A DNA stretch of 64,000 bases from JAJPIG01 sp035531675 (GTDB taxonomy: Bacteria > Desulfobacterota > Binatia > Binatales > Binataceae): NCBI GenBank assembly GCA_035531675.1, contig DATKSL010000006.1:62001-126000 (forward strand), given 5' to 3'. Every line of letters begins with the position of its first letter. Positions within the stretch are counted from its first letter, which is position 1. The notes beneath the pieces were generated by a model. That model was not told the DNA's origin. It worked only from the letters and a program-made list of their open reading frames with translations, and did no database searches. The position numbers and the translations under genes are program-made. This document shows, piece after piece, positions 50,706 through 59,752 of this stretch.

Positions 50706-50710
50706 GGCGT

Positions 50711-52468
50711 TCAGTACCGCGTGAGCTCCTCTTCGAGCAGTTGGCGATGGAACAGCTCGGCGTAGACGCCGCGCCGCGCCATCAGCTCCTCATGGGTGCC
50801 GCGCTCGGCGATCGCGCCCTGGTCGAGCACGATTATCTGGTCGGCGTCGCGCACCGTGGAGGCGCGATGCGACACCACGATCGTGGTATGGCCGCGCACG
50901 CTCTGGCCGAGGCTTTCGAGCACCGCGCGCTCGGTCTCGGTGTCGACCGAGGAGAGTGCGTCGTCGAGCACCACGATGGCGGGGTTGTAGGCCAGCAGCC
51001 GCGCGATCGTAACGCGCTGTTTCTGCCCGCCCGAGAGCGACATTCCGCGCTCGCCGACGACGGTGTCCAGGCCGCGCGGCAGCACCGCGATATCGCCGTC
51101 GAGCCCGGCGACGTGGGCGGCCTCGGCAATCTCCGCGCGCGGCGCGTCGATGCGGCCGAAGGCGATATTGCGGGCCATCGTATCGGAAAACAGCAGCGGT
51201 TCCTGCGGCACCACGCCGACCGCGCGGCGCAGCCCGCCGAGCGGCAGCTCGCGGATATCGCGGCCGTCGATCGTGACCCGTCCGGCGCTCGGCTCGACCA
51301 TCCGCGTCAGCAGCTTGACCATGGTCGATTTGCCGGCGCCGGTGCGACCCACGATCGCGAGCTTCTCGCCCGGCCCGACCGTGACGTTGATGTCGCGCAG
51401 GGCGTAGACCGGCGCGACACCGTTGCCGCCGCCGTTGCGGCCCGCGAAATAGCTGAACGAGACGCCCTCCCAGGCCACCGCGCCGGCGAGCTCGAGCCGC
51501 AGCTCGCCGCCGTCCTCAAGCATCGCGGTCGAGCTGGTTTCGAAGATTTCCGCCAGCCGCTTCATCGCCGCGCGGCCGCGCTGATAGAGCGAAATCGTCC
51601 AGCCGAGCGAGGTCGTCGGCCAGGCCAGCGCCACCAGGTAGCTCATGAACGCCACCAGGTCGCCGATCGAGATTTGGTGCGCCATCACCAGCGAGCCGCC
51701 ATAGATCAGCACGATCATGGTGGAGGTCGCCGCCGCTCCGCGAATCAAGGGCAGCAACGCGCCGCGAATCCGCGCCAGCGCGAGTCCCTGCTCGTTGTAG
51801 CTGTCGTTGAGCTCGCGAAACTGCGCTCCCTGATGGGCTTCGAGCGTGTAGGCCTTGACGATATGAATCCCGGAGAGGCCCTCCTGGATTTTCGCGCCGA
51901 TCGCGCCGATCCCCTCCTGCACCCGCAGGCTGCGCTCCATGATCGAGTGCGAGAGCCGGTACATGACGAAGAACAGCACCAGGTAGGGCGCGATCGAAGC
52001 CAGCGTCAGGCGCGGGCTGAGCGACAGCATCACCGACAGCGACAGCACCCAGATGAGCGGGGTGTTGGTGAAGGTCAGCACGCCCATCCCGATCATCATG
52101 CGCACCGCGGTCAGATCGTTGATCAGCCGCGACATCAGGTCGCCGGTCTTGAGCCGCTCGTAAAAGTCGGGCCCGAGCTTGACCAGGTGGCCGAACAGGT
52201 CGTTGCGCAGGTTGTACTCGATATCGCGCCCGCAGTTGAAGATTACGAAGCGCGAGAACCAGCGCGCCACCCCGCCCAGCAGCGCGGCGGCGCAGATCAG
52301 CTTGAACAGAAAGGCCAGCTGCCGTGGCTGATCGGCCTGGATGGCGTCGATCGCATCGCGCACCAGGTACGGAATCGTCATGCCGAGGGTGGCGGTCACG
52401 AGCGTGCAGAAGATTCCGAAGGTGTAGCGATGCCAGTAGCGGCCGATGTAGCTGAACAGGCGTCTCAT
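50711..52468 (-). CDS. ABC exporter subunit (MsbA-like), degenerate catalytic site
   Basis: A 585-aa half-transporter with six helices and an NBD. Walker A is GRTGAGKST and the signature LSGGQ is normal, but Walker B reads VVLDDALSS, so the catalytic Glu is Asp. That marks the degenerate ATP site of heterodimeric exporters, completed by the FSAGQ of the partner encoded next. It probably exports lipids or hydrophobic compounds across the inner membrane. The start is ATG 52468. It sits in the minus-strand envelope cluster downstream of a glycosyltransferase (91-base gap). Confidence 0.88.
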   Translation of the reverse strand: MRRLFSYIGRYWHRYTFGIFCTLVTATLGMTIPYLVRDAIDAIQADQPRQLAFLFKLICAAALLGGVARWFSRFVIFNCGRDIEYNLRNDLFGHLVKLGPDFYERLKTGDLMSRLINDLTAVRMMIGMGVLTFTNTPLIWVLSLSVMLSLSPRLTLASIAPYLVLFFVMYRLSHSIMERSLRVQEGIGAIGAKIQEGLSGIHIVKAYTLEAHQGAQFRELNDSYNEQGLALARIRGALLPLIRGAAATSTMIVLIYGGSLVMAHQISIGDLVAFMSYLVALAWPTTSLGWTISLYQRGRAAMKRLAEIFETSSTAMLEDGGELRLELAGAVAWEGVSFSYFAGRNGGGNGVAPVYALRDINVTVGPGEKLAIVGRTGAGKSTMVKLLTRMVEPSAGRVTIDGRDIRELPLGGLRRAVGVVPQEPLLFSDTMARNIAFGRIDAPRAEIAEAAHVAGLDGDIAVLPRGLDTVVGERGMSLSGGQKQRVTIARLLAYNPAIVVLDDALSSVDTETERAVLESLGQSVRGHTTIVVSHRASTVRDADQIIVLDQGAIAERGTHEELMARRGVYAELFHRQLLEEELTRY

Positions 52469-52559
52469 TTGGCCGCACCTAGGTTAGCAGTTATTCGATC
52501 CAACGTAATCAGAATCCACGCGCCTGCGCGGGCCGCCGACGCTGCCCCGCCATGACGTC

Positions 52560-53321
52560 TCAGAGCGGACGGCGGCTATTGAGTTGGCGTTCGTACAGCT
52601 TGGCGTACTTCAGGAAGACGTAAAAGGCCGCCGCCATCGCCGCGTACAAGCCGCGTCCACCGTCGCGAAATCCGCCGCGCAGCACATAGAAGTTGAAGAA
52701 CCGCCAGGCCGGATTCGCGAACATCTTGAACGGCGTCAGGAAGCCGGGCTGGTTCTCGGCCGCGGCGCGCGTGCTGAAGCGGTTCATGGTCGCCACATGG
52801 TCGGCGATATCGCGATAGCTGAAGTGCAGGATCGAGGCGGCGAGCCGGCCGACCCGGCCCGCGACGATCACCTTGTCGTGCGGGTCGCGCCCGCCGATGT
52901 GCCCGGATGCGCGCCGGAACAGCCGCATCGGCCGATCCGGGTAGACCGGGCGCGTGTAGTAGTAGCCGAGATGATAGAGCACGCGGCGTATCTGGTAGCC
53001 GTCGGCCGCCGCCGGCGAACCAACCGTGCGCTCGATCTCGCATCCCAGCTCGTGCGTCGCCTGCTCGTCGGCGTCCATCAGCAACACCCATTCGCGGCTG
53101 GCATGGTCGAGCGCGAACTGCTTCTGGTCGACGTAGTTGGTAAACTCGCGCTGGATCACCTGCGCGCCGAGGCTGCGCGCGATCTCCACCGTGCGATCGC
53201 TCGAGAACGAATCCACCACGATCAGCTCGTCGCAGAACCAGGCGCTCCGCAGGCACTGACCGATAAGCTGCTCCTCGTTGAGCGTGACGGTGATCAGCGA
53301 GATACCCGGTTTCTCAGCCAT
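52560..53321 (-). CDS. Glycosyltransferase family 2, WaaE/KdtX-like
   Basis: A 253-aa GT2 enzyme. ISLITVTLNEEQLIGQCL, VVDSFSSDRTVEIA and the metal motif MDADEQ are clear. DPHDKVIV and the C-terminal FKMFANPAWRFFNFYVLRGGFRDG resemble WaaE/KdtX-type LPS-core beta-glucosyltransferases. It is likely active at the inner face of the cytoplasmic membrane on LPS core or another glycolipid. The start is ATG 53321, 9 bases after the exonuclease gene. The neighbouring ABC exporter supports an envelope role. Confidence 0.82.
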   Translation of the reverse strand: MAEKPGISLITVTLNEEQLIGQCLRSAWFCDELIVVDSFSSDRTVEIARSLGAQVIQREFTNYVDQKQFALDHASREWVLLMDADEQATHELGCEIERTVGSPAAADGYQIRRVLYHLGYYYTRPVYPDRPMRLFRRASGHIGGRDPHDKVIVAGRVGRLAASILHFSYRDIADHVATMNRFSTRAAAENQPGFLTPFKMFANPAWRFFNFYVLRGGFRDGGRGLYAAMAAAFYVFLKYAKLYERQLNSRRPL

Positions 53322-53330
53322 GGCCTGATT

Positions 53331-54041
53331 TCATGCCAGCTCGGCCATGAACGGCGCCGCTGCCTCCCGCGCCGCGAGATAGCCGGCATGGTCGAGCTTT
53401 CCGCGCATCAACTCGACCCGCAACAGCAGGAAGTAGGTCTGGATCACATCCGAGCGGCAGTAGCGATGGATGTCGTCCATCCGGCCCGCCTCGTAGAGTT
53501 CCTGCACGCGCGCGCCCTCGATCGCGCCCTTGCCCGGCATCCCGATCATCTTGAGCAGCAGGTCGAGCCCGCCGCGCAGCCGCACCGCACCGCGATTGGT
53601 CAGGAAATCGTAGAGATCGAGATGGCGCGCGTCGGAGTAGCGATAGCGCGGCGAGTTCGGCTCGGCGAAATAATTCGGCGCCGCGATACCGTAGCGCAAG
53701 GCGGCCAGCTCCAGCACCGGCAGATCGAAATGCCGCCCGTTGAAGGTTACCAGGGAGCCCTTGAAACGCTCGACGCGCGACCAGAACTCGCGCACCAGCT
53801 TTTCTTCTGAATAGTCGTCGAGCGCGAGGCTCTCGACCGATCGCAGCGCGTAGTTTTCGTCGACCTCGCCGACCGCGATCGAGATTGGCAGGTGAATCGA
53901 GATCGGCGGGAAATCGCTGCGCGATCCCTCGACGAAGCGGCGATAGGCCTCCTCGTCGTCGATGCCGTCGCCGGCATAGAAGGCGCGGTTCAGCAGCGCC
54001 TTGTCGGCCCGCGTCTCGATATCGAATACCGCGAACGTCAT
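53331..54041 (-). CDS. 3'-5' exonuclease, DEDDy type (PolB-associated-like)
   Basis: A 236-aa RNase H-fold exonuclease. The DEDDy residues are visible: FDIET (Asp, Glu), FNGRHFDLPVL (Asp), and YCRSD (Tyr and Asp). These match the predicted PolB-like 3'-5' exonucleases, probably acting in DNA or RNA proofreading or repair. I use ATG 54041, where homology starts; the frame open to 54110 overlaps the mrp stop. It is 34 bases downstream of mrp. Confidence 0.85.
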   Translation of the reverse strand: MTFAVFDIETRADKALLNRAFYAGDGIDDEEAYRRFVEGSRSDFPPISIHLPISIAVGEVDENYALRSVESLALDDYSEEKLVREFWSRVERFKGSLVTFNGRHFDLPVLELAALRYGIAAPNYFAEPNSPRYRYSDARHLDLYDFLTNRGAVRLRGGLDLLLKMIGMPGKGAIEGARVQELYEAGRMDDIHRYCRSDVIQTYFLLLRVELMRGKLDHAGYLAAREAAAPFMAELA

Positions 54042-54075
54042 CTCTGTCCGCCTCGCCGACCGCAGCGCCGCCTCT

Positions 54076-55113
54076 TCAAGCCTGCAGTTGCTCGAGCACC
54101 TGGCTCGCAATCTGGCGCAGGCGCACGCTCATCGGATGTTCCGGGTTGACGGCGGCCAGCGGGGCGCCGCGGTCGCCGCCCTCGCGCAGCTCGCGCACGA
54201 TCGGCAGCTCGCCCAGAAACGGCACGCCGAGCTCGGCAGCCATCTTGGCGCCGCCGCCATGGGCGAAGATTTCGTGACGCGCCCCGCACTTGCGGCACAG
54301 GTGATAGCTCATGTTCTCGATCACGCCGAGCACCGGCACGCCGACCTCGCGGAACATCGCCAGCCCGCGCCGCACGTCGAGCAGCGCGATCTCCTGCGGC
54401 GTGGTGACGATTACGCCGCCATCCAGCGCCACCCGCTGCGTGATCGTCAACTGCGCGTCGCCAGTCCCGGGCGGCAGATCGAGCACCAGGCAATCGAGCT
54501 CGCCCCACTCGACGTTGAACAGAAATTCGCTCTCGAGCTTGGTGACCATCGGACCGCGCCAGATGACCGCGGTCTCTTCGTCGATAAACAGCGCCATCGA
54601 GATGTAGCGGATACCGTAGCGCTCCAGCGGCACGATCCGCTTGCTCTCCGTGACGCGGACCTGCTCGTCGGCCCCGACCATCATCGCGACGCTGGGCCCG
54701 TAAACGTCCGCGTCCATCAGGCCGACCTTCTTGCCGAGCGACGCGATCGCCAGCGCCAGGTTCACCGCCACGGTCGACTTGCCGACGCCGCCCTTGCCGC
54801 TGGCCACCGCCACGATCTTCTTGACCCCGGGGATCGGGCGGCGGGGCAGCGCGGCGGCGCTGCGGGGCGCGGGCGCCTGCTCGACGTTGACCTCGACGGC
54901 CGGCACGCCTTCCATCGCGGCCACGCACTTGCGGACTTCGTCGACAATCTGGGCTATCACCTCGGGCTTGGCAGCGGGCGCGGCCAGGATCACGCTGACG
55001 CCGCGCTGCGCAATCTCGATATCCTTGATCATCCCGAAAGAGACGATATCGCGCGTCAACCCGGGGTACTTGATCTTCTTGAGTTCGGTCAGAATTTCGT
55101 TTGGTGTCGGCAT
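54076..55113 (-). CDS. mrp: Iron-sulfur cluster carrier ATPase Mrp/ApbC/NBP35
   Basis: Mrp, 345 aa, a P-loop ATPase that delivers Fe-S clusters. An N-terminal MIP18 (DUF59) domain (about 1-85) is followed by the deviant Walker A GKGGVGKST, DADVYGPS, LPPGTGDAQLT and a Cys-x2-Cys (CRKCG) that binds the bridging cluster. I use ATG 55113; the frame continues upstream to 55599 without homology and over the divergent gene. The window holds several Fe-S enzymes that could use it. Confidence 0.93.
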   Translation of the reverse strand: MPTPNEILTELKKIKYPGLTRDIVSFGMIKDIEIAQRGVSVILAAPAAKPEVIAQIVDEVRKCVAAMEGVPAVEVNVEQAPAPRSAAALPRRPIPGVKKIVAVASGKGGVGKSTVAVNLALAIASLGKKVGLMDADVYGPSVAMMVGADEQVRVTESKRIVPLERYGIRYISMALFIDEETAVIWRGPMVTKLESEFLFNVEWGELDCLVLDLPPGTGDAQLTITQRVALDGGVIVTTPQEIALLDVRRGLAMFREVGVPVLGVIENMSYHLCRKCGARHEIFAHGGGAKMAAELGVPFLGELPIVRELREGGDRGAPLAAVNPEHPMSVRLRQIASQVLEQLQA

Positions 55114-55224
55114 CGCTTGGCGCTGGCGGCGAGGATCTGCGTTTTTGGCGGCAGAAGGTTTAAAGTCAATTTGCGATGTTATCATCCGGCACAGGGGCCA
55201 CAAACCGGCGCGCGGAGCGATGGG

Positions 55225-57066
55225 ATGTCGCCGGATGATCGCCGCGACCATGCGCCGAGCCTCACCGTTCGCTTTGCCGCCGACGACCGGGTTGCGCCGT
55301 TTGCCGCGCGCGGACTGGCGACGCGGCTCTCCGCGATGCTGGGCCAGCCGGTCGCGGCGCTCGCCGCACCCGCGCTCGCGGGCCATCGGCTGGTCGTCGA
55401 CCTCGATCTCACGAACCCCGCCGAATCGCACGCCGCAGCCGACCAGCTTGCCGGCGACAGTTTTCGGATCGAGTGCGATGGACGCTCGATCGCGCTCGAC
55501 GGTGGTAGCGAACGCGGCCTGCTCCACGCGGTCGGCGAGCTGTTCGAAGATCTGGGCGCGAGCTTCGCGCCGTGGCGCGATCCCGAGTTTCCGGCGCATC
55601 TAGATGTAGCCCGGCTGCGGCGGGTCGCCTCCCGCACGATCGTTCCCGCCTTCGATCGCCGTGCTTTTGCCGCCGATCTCATGACCTGGCATTACCAGGA
55701 TGCGGCCCGGCTCGCCGCTCATCTGGCGCATGACCGGCTCTTCATCCCGTGGATGACCGCGCGCGGAATGAACGCCTTCGCGTTTATCCGCCACGCGCAG
55801 GATACGCAGGCGCGAATCGAGGCGCTCAATCCGCTGCTCGAAAAGTTCCAGGTCGACGCCGAGTACGGCGGCCATCTCGGGCAACTGCTGATGCCGCGCG
55901 AGCTGTGCGAATCGCATCCGGAATATTTCACCGTCGCCGCCGACGGCGCCCGCACGACCCGCGGGAATTTCTGCGTCTCTAATCGCGAGGCGCTCGCGAT
56001 GGTGCGCGATCGGGCGCTCGCCCTGGTGCGCGAACGTCCGGAGAATCGGCTGCTCCATCTATGGGGCGCCGATCTCAAGCACGGCGGATGGTGCCGATGC
56101 GCCGCGTGCGCCGCGCTTTCTCCTCAGCTTCAATACATGAAGGCTATCGACGCGGTGGCCGCCGCGCTGGCCGATTCAGGCAGCGAAATCCGCGTCGCCT
56201 ATCTCGCCTACCACGATACGCTGGAGCCCGACTCCGCCCTGCGGCCGCGCGACAACGTCTGGTTCGAATGGGCGCCGCGCGAGCGCTGCTACGCGCATCC
56301 GATCGACGATTCCGCCTGCGCGACCAATCGGAAATATTTCGCATCGCTCGCGCGCTATCTCGAAATTTTCGATGGCCGCGGGATGGTCTTCGAGTACTAT
56401 GCCGACGCGATCCTGTTCGGCGGCCTGAGCTTCGCCACTCCCGCCGTAATCGTCAGCGATCTGCAAGCCTACCATCGACTCGGAATCCGCGCGGTCTCGT
56501 GCCTGACCTTCGGTGCGTTCAGCGTCTTCGCCTATCCGCTGAACCTCGAGACCTTCGCGCGCGCCAGCCGCTCGCTCGGCTACGATCCGAAAACCGCGGC
56601 GGTGGAAATAGCGCGCACGCGCTATCCGCGATGCGCGGCGACGATGACCGAGGCCTACCGTGCAATCGCGCGCGGCTCTGCGATGGCGCTCCGCTATGGC
56701 GACGTGCTGCGGCCGTTCAATCAGCAAGCTCAGGCGAATCTGCCCGCGCTGCGGGAGGCACATCGATGCTTTGCGCAGGCGCTCGCCGCCGCTGAGCATC
56801 TGATGGCGGGTGAGGGCGCATCGATGCTCGCGGCGGAGCGCGAGTTGTGGCGCCTGAGCTGCGACGCGCTCGCCGGTCTCGCCGCTTACGTCGCTGCCCA
56901 TGCTGATGACAGCACGGTGCGCGCCGCCCATGAGGCGGCAATCGGCAAGATCGCTACCGCGCTCGACCGGATGGGCGCGATCGCACCCGAGTTCAAAGGT
57001 ACCTGGGGCAGCTACGATTTCGAGCGCTTCAAGGCGCTCGCCCTCGACCGCCTTCGCCAAGCCTGA
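55225..57066 (+). CDS. DUF4838-type putative glycoside hydrolase-like protein
   Basis: A 613-aa protein. An N-terminal alpha/beta domain (about 1-115) resembles the GH20b/GH67N fold that often precedes glycoside hydrolases. A barrel-like region follows with HLWGADLKHGGWCRCAACAALS, whose closely spaced Cys are typical of DUF4838. No signal peptide is evident, unusual for this group. It begins at ATG 55225; the open frame upstream to 54001 is antisense to mrp and is not coding. The sugar substrate, if any, is unknown. Confidence 0.62.
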   Translation: MSPDDRRDHAPSLTVRFAADDRVAPFAARGLATRLSAMLGQPVAALAAPALAGHRLVVDLDLTNPAESHAAADQLAGDSFRIECDGRSIALDGGSERGLLHAVGELFEDLGASFAPWRDPEFPAHLDVARLRRVASRTIVPAFDRRAFAADLMTWHYQDAARLAAHLAHDRLFIPWMTARGMNAFAFIRHAQDTQARIEALNPLLEKFQVDAEYGGHLGQLLMPRELCESHPEYFTVAADGARTTRGNFCVSNREALAMVRDRALALVRERPENRLLHLWGADLKHGGWCRCAACAALSPQLQYMKAIDAVAAALADSGSEIRVAYLAYHDTLEPDSALRPRDNVWFEWAPRERCYAHPIDDSACATNRKYFASLARYLEIFDGRGMVFEYYADAILFGGLSFATPAVIVSDLQAYHRLGIRAVSCLTFGAFSVFAYPLNLETFARASRSLGYDPKTAAVEIARTRYPRCAATMTEAYRAIARGSAMALRYGDVLRPFNQQAQANLPALREAHRCFAQALAAAEHLMAGEGASMLAAERELWRLSCDALAGLAAYVAAHADDSTVRAAHEAAIGKIATALDRMGAIAPEFKGTWGSYDFERFKALALDRLRQA

Positions 57067-57159
57067 GACCGGGCTCAGCCCTCCACCTTAGAGGCGAAAC
57101 CTGTTGCAGAGTCGATAACCCGCGGGTTTCGCGAAAACTTTCAGCGCACCTTATCGGGT

Positions 57160-57176
57160 GCAGGGCTCAGCCCTGC
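57160..57176. terminator. Hairpin at a convergent gene junction
   Basis: GCAGGGC/GCCCTGC with a 3-base loop spans the 3' end of the CmcJ-like gene. The 12-mer GGGCTCAGCCCT occurs here (57163) and again at 57071, in the 100-base gap between the two convergent genes; there is also an AACCCGCGGGTT palindrome at 57117-57128. There is no U-run, so terminator function is uncertain. Confidence 0.4.
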
Positions 57177-58006
57177 CCTGACCAGAAGACCAGGGCGCGA
57201 GTTTCGATACTTTCGCGCGGTAGCCGATCGGCCGGGCTGGTCGGATCGTCGAAGGCGCTGTGGGCGGTGAAGCGCGCGCGGCCGTCATCCTTCGAGTCGA
57301 AGCACTTGAGCACGATCGCCTCGTTGCGCTGCAGCTTCGGAAAGTAGAACCATCGATGGTTCGGGTTGAACAGGAAGCCCCAGGTCTCGCCGACGAAGTC
57401 CGGATAGACCAGGTCGCTCAAGACCACGTCACTCGGCACGATAGTGCCGGCGTCGCATACCGCCAGCGGCGTGTCCTGCAGCGGGCCGCGGATCGGGCGC
57501 CAGACGTTGACCTCGGCGAAGCGATGCTTCAACAGCTCGTCGGCCTCGTCGGGCAGATGGGTGCGCACGCGACGCGGCGCCGACATGAACGTATAGTCGT
57601 TGTGCACGAATCTGATCGGCGCGCCGGCCCGCTTCTGCGAGGCCAGGTTGGGGTTGCGCACCACGTGGTCGAAGACCGACACACGGGCGGCGCCGGTGAT
57701 CGCCTTGACCAGTTTTTCGATTTCCGGATAGTAGAGCGCCCGCACTTCCTCCGGATCGTAAAAGTCGTTGACCGCGGTCTCGTGGCGGGTGAGAACGAAG
57801 CCCTGCCGGTCGAGCGATAACTGATTGCTCAGCTCGCGTCCATTGTGAATCCGCACCGGGTACGCGGCATAGTTGCCCGATCGCCGCGGCACGCCGGGGG
57901 GTGGCTCGTAAGCGTAGTTGACCGGCCTCGGAACGGCGCTGGCGAGATAGTTGAGCGATCCTTCAACGTAGCCCGCGCTTTCGACTTGCGGCTGAGCCTG
58001 TTCCAT
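57167..58006 (-). CDS. CmcJ/NvfI-family oxygenase-like protein
   Basis: A 279-aa protein of the CmcJ/NvfI (AsaB-like) family, related to 2-oxoglutarate Fe(II) oxygenases and known from fungal and actinobacterial secondary metabolism. The motif VHNDYT (candidate His-x-Asp metal pair), NVWRP, and the C-terminal WFYFPKLQRNEAIVLKCFDS and AHSAFDDP (candidate distal His) are characteristic. A hydroxylase or desaturase role is inferred. It is divergent from the HsaA-like monooxygenase across 187 bases, which suggests that they act in the same pathway. The start is ATG 58006. Confidence 0.8.
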   Translation of the reverse strand: MEQAQPQVESAGYVEGSLNYLASAVPRPVNYAYEPPPGVPRRSGNYAAYPVRIHNGRELSNQLSLDRQGFVLTRHETAVNDFYDPEEVRALYYPEIEKLVKAITGAARVSVFDHVVRNPNLASQKRAGAPIRFVHNDYTFMSAPRRVRTHLPDEADELLKHRFAEVNVWRPIRGPLQDTPLAVCDAGTIVPSDVVLSDLVYPDFVGETWGFLFNPNHRWFYFPKLQRNEAIVLKCFDSKDDGRARFTAHSAFDDPTSPADRLPRESIETRALVFWSGQG

Positions 58007-58193
58007 GAGTCCCGAGCCTCCCGGTCTATGTATACTGACAGTAACTCACTTGACCGATTTGGAGAAGCGCTCGACAACTGCGGCCGAGGTTCCTGATTTC
58101 GCTCCGATCAACGAGATCTGCCGCTCTTTGCGAGACGACGAAGCCTGCTATATTCCGGGCGAATCAGCTTCGACGAATCGCGAGGTTTTGCGC

Positions 58194-59369
58194 ATGACCA
58201 AAGAGCAGGCGGTGCAGCGCGCGATCAAGCTCGCCGAGTTTATCGCGCCACGTGCGATCGAGACCGAAGAACGCCGGCGACTCGCCGATGAGACCGTCGC
58301 CGAAATCGTCAACTCCGGCCTGGTCGAGGCGCTGGTTCCCGAGCGCTGGGGCGGCGCCGGACTCGATTGGGATACGCTGGTTGAGACCTCGGCAGAAATC
58401 GGCAAGGTCTGCGGCTCGACGGCCTGGTGCTTTTCCTTTTTCGTCGGCCATACCTGGCTGGTCGGGCAGTTCGGCGCCGAGGTCCAGCAAAAGGTCTGGG
58501 GGCCCGGACCGCGCACGCTGTTCGGCACCAGCTTCGCCCCCGGCGGCAAAGCGCGGCGCGTGGCGGGCGGCTATCGGCTCAGCGGACGATGGAGCTGGGC
58601 GAGCGGGATCGATCATTGCGCATGGATCGCGCTGTCCGGAATCGTGCCGCCCGAATCGCCCGGCGACGCGCCGGCGATGATGCTCTTCACCGTGCCGCGC
58701 CGCGATTTTCGGATCGAGGATGTCTGGCGCGCGGCCGGGATGCGCGGCACCGGCAGCAACGACGTGCTGATCGACGATGCGCTGGTCCCCGCGGAGTTCG
58801 CAATTCCGTTCGCCGACACGCTGAGCGGCTCCGCGATCGGCGTCGAGCTGAATCCGGGCCGTTTCTGGCGCACGCCGTTCGTATGCGGCTTCCCGCTGCT
58901 GCTGATCGGTCCCGCACTCGGTATCGCGCAAGGCGCCTACAACTTTTTCGTCGACTGGATGAAGGTCAAGGCCCATGCCTATACCGGCGCGAGCCTCGCC
59001 GACCAGGCGCCGCTGCAGATTCGGATCGCTGAATCGGGGGCCGAGATCGACGCCGCCGCGCTGGTGATCGATCGCGCGATCGATCGAATGAAAAACGTCG
59101 GCTCGATCGAGGAGTTGCGCTCGCTACCGTTTCGCGCCCGCAACTATCGCGACTACGTGCTGGCGTTGCAGATGCTGGTGCGGGCGGTCGATCGGATGTT
59201 CGCGGTGGCCGGCGCGCGCGCATTTGTCAGCGCGAATCCGATGCAACGCCATTGGCGCGATATCCATACGGTCGCGTCGCACATCGGCCTCACCGCCGAC
59301 CCGGTCTACGAAGCCTTCGGACGCCTCGAACTGGGGCTGCCGCCGAATCCCCGCAACGCCATGTATTGA
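58194..59369 (+). CDS. Acyl-CoA dehydrogenase-fold flavin monooxygenase (HsaA/HpaH-like)
   Basis: A 391-aa flavoenzyme of the group D/acyl-CoA dehydrogenase fold: N-terminal helices (LVEALVPERWGGAGLDW), a central beta domain (GGYRLSGRWSWASGIDH) and the C-terminal helix RDIHTVASHIGLTADPVYEAFGRLELGL, typical of HsaA/HpaH-type two-component hydroxylases. It probably hydroxylates a ring using reduced flavin from another protein. I use ATG 58194; the frame is open to 58005. The last 150 bases, including the stop, are repeated downstream of higBA. Confidence 0.85.
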   Translation: MTKEQAVQRAIKLAEFIAPRAIETEERRRLADETVAEIVNSGLVEALVPERWGGAGLDWDTLVETSAEIGKVCGSTAWCFSFFVGHTWLVGQFGAEVQQKVWGPGPRTLFGTSFAPGGKARRVAGGYRLSGRWSWASGIDHCAWIALSGIVPPESPGDAPAMMLFTVPRRDFRIEDVWRAAGMRGTGSNDVLIDDALVPAEFAIPFADTLSGSAIGVELNPGRFWRTPFVCGFPLLLIGPALGIAQGAYNFFVDWMKVKAHAYTGASLADQAPLQIRIAESGAEIDAAALVIDRAIDRMKNVGSIEELRSLPFRARNYRDYVLALQMLVRAVDRMFAVAGARAFVSANPMQRHWRDIHTVASHIGLTADPVYEAFGRLELGLPPNPRNAMY

Positions 59370-59380
59370 GGCGAGGCCCC
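59231..59380. repeat. Direct repeat, upstream copy (monooxygenase 3' end)
   Basis: 150 bases identical to 60143-60292 except for one silent change (T59366 against C60278, both Tyr). It covers the last 46 codons and the stop of the monooxygenase plus 11 bases. The copies are 912 bases apart and flank the higBA module. Confidence 0.97.
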
Positions 59381-59391
59381 ATCGCCTTTGC

Positions 59392-59412
59392 TTGTTCCCC
59401 TCTTGGGAACAA
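59392..59412. promoter_or_regulatory. Inverted repeat operator of higBA with overlapping promoter
   Basis: TTGTTCCC and GGGAACAA form perfect 8-base arms around a 5-base spacer. A possible -35 (TTGTTC, 59392) lies in the left arm and a possible -10 (TAAACT, 59416) follows at an 18-base distance. Initiation would fall right before the GTG start. A site that overlaps the promoter fits autorepression by HigA. Confidence 0.6.
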
Positions 59413-59428
59413 TGCTAAACTGTCGTGA

Positions 59429-59752
59429 GTGCGGGTGATAGCGCGGCAGACCCTGCTGCAATTCGTGGCGTCGTTGAAGGGGCAGGCAGGGCAGAAGGCG
59501 GTCAAGGACTCACTCGATGCGTGGTTTCACGAGGCGCAGCGGTCCAAGTGGCGTAATTCAGCCGAGGTCAAGCGCAGCTACGGCACCGCCAGCATCGTCA
59601 GCGCCGGCCGCGTGGTGTTCAACATCAAGGGTAATGACTACCGGCTGGTGACCGCAATCGACTATCGCCGGCAGATCGTGTTCATCAAGTGGCTCGGCCC
59701 GCACCGCGACTACGACAGAATCGACGCAAGGACGGTTCAGTATGGAGATTAA
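59429..59752 (+). CDS. higB: HigB-type mRNA interferase toxin
   Basis: HigB, 107 aa, a RelE-fold ribosome-dependent mRNA-cleaving toxin of the HigB family. The order is that of the family: an N-terminal helix, WFHEAQRSKW, then VVFNIKGNDYRLVTAIDY and the C-terminal block with FIKWLGPHRDYDRID. The start is GTG 59429 and no ribosome site is seen, so the mRNA may be leaderless. It overlaps the antitoxin gene by 11 bases, toxin first, as usual for higBA. An inverted-repeat operator is directly upstream, and the module is flanked by 150-base direct repeats. Confidence 0.9.
   Translation: MRVIARQTLLQFVASLKGQAGQKAVKDSLDAWFHEAQRSKWRNSAEVKRSYGTASIVSAGRVVFNIKGNDYRLVTAIDYRRQIVFIKWLGPHRDYDRIDARTVQYGD

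Noticed and set aside
48912..52555. Two open frames of about 600 aa antisense to the ABC exporter genes
   Set aside because: Shadows of the transporter genes; no hydrophobic or domain pattern.
54001..55224. Upstream extension of the DUF4838 frame to 1021 aa
   Set aside because: The added part is antisense to mrp, and family similarity begins only after ATG 55225.
58005..58193. Upstream extension of the HsaA-like monooxygenase to 454 aa
   Set aside because: The extra residues are not part of the fold, and the region is the divergent promoter with the CmcJ-like gene.
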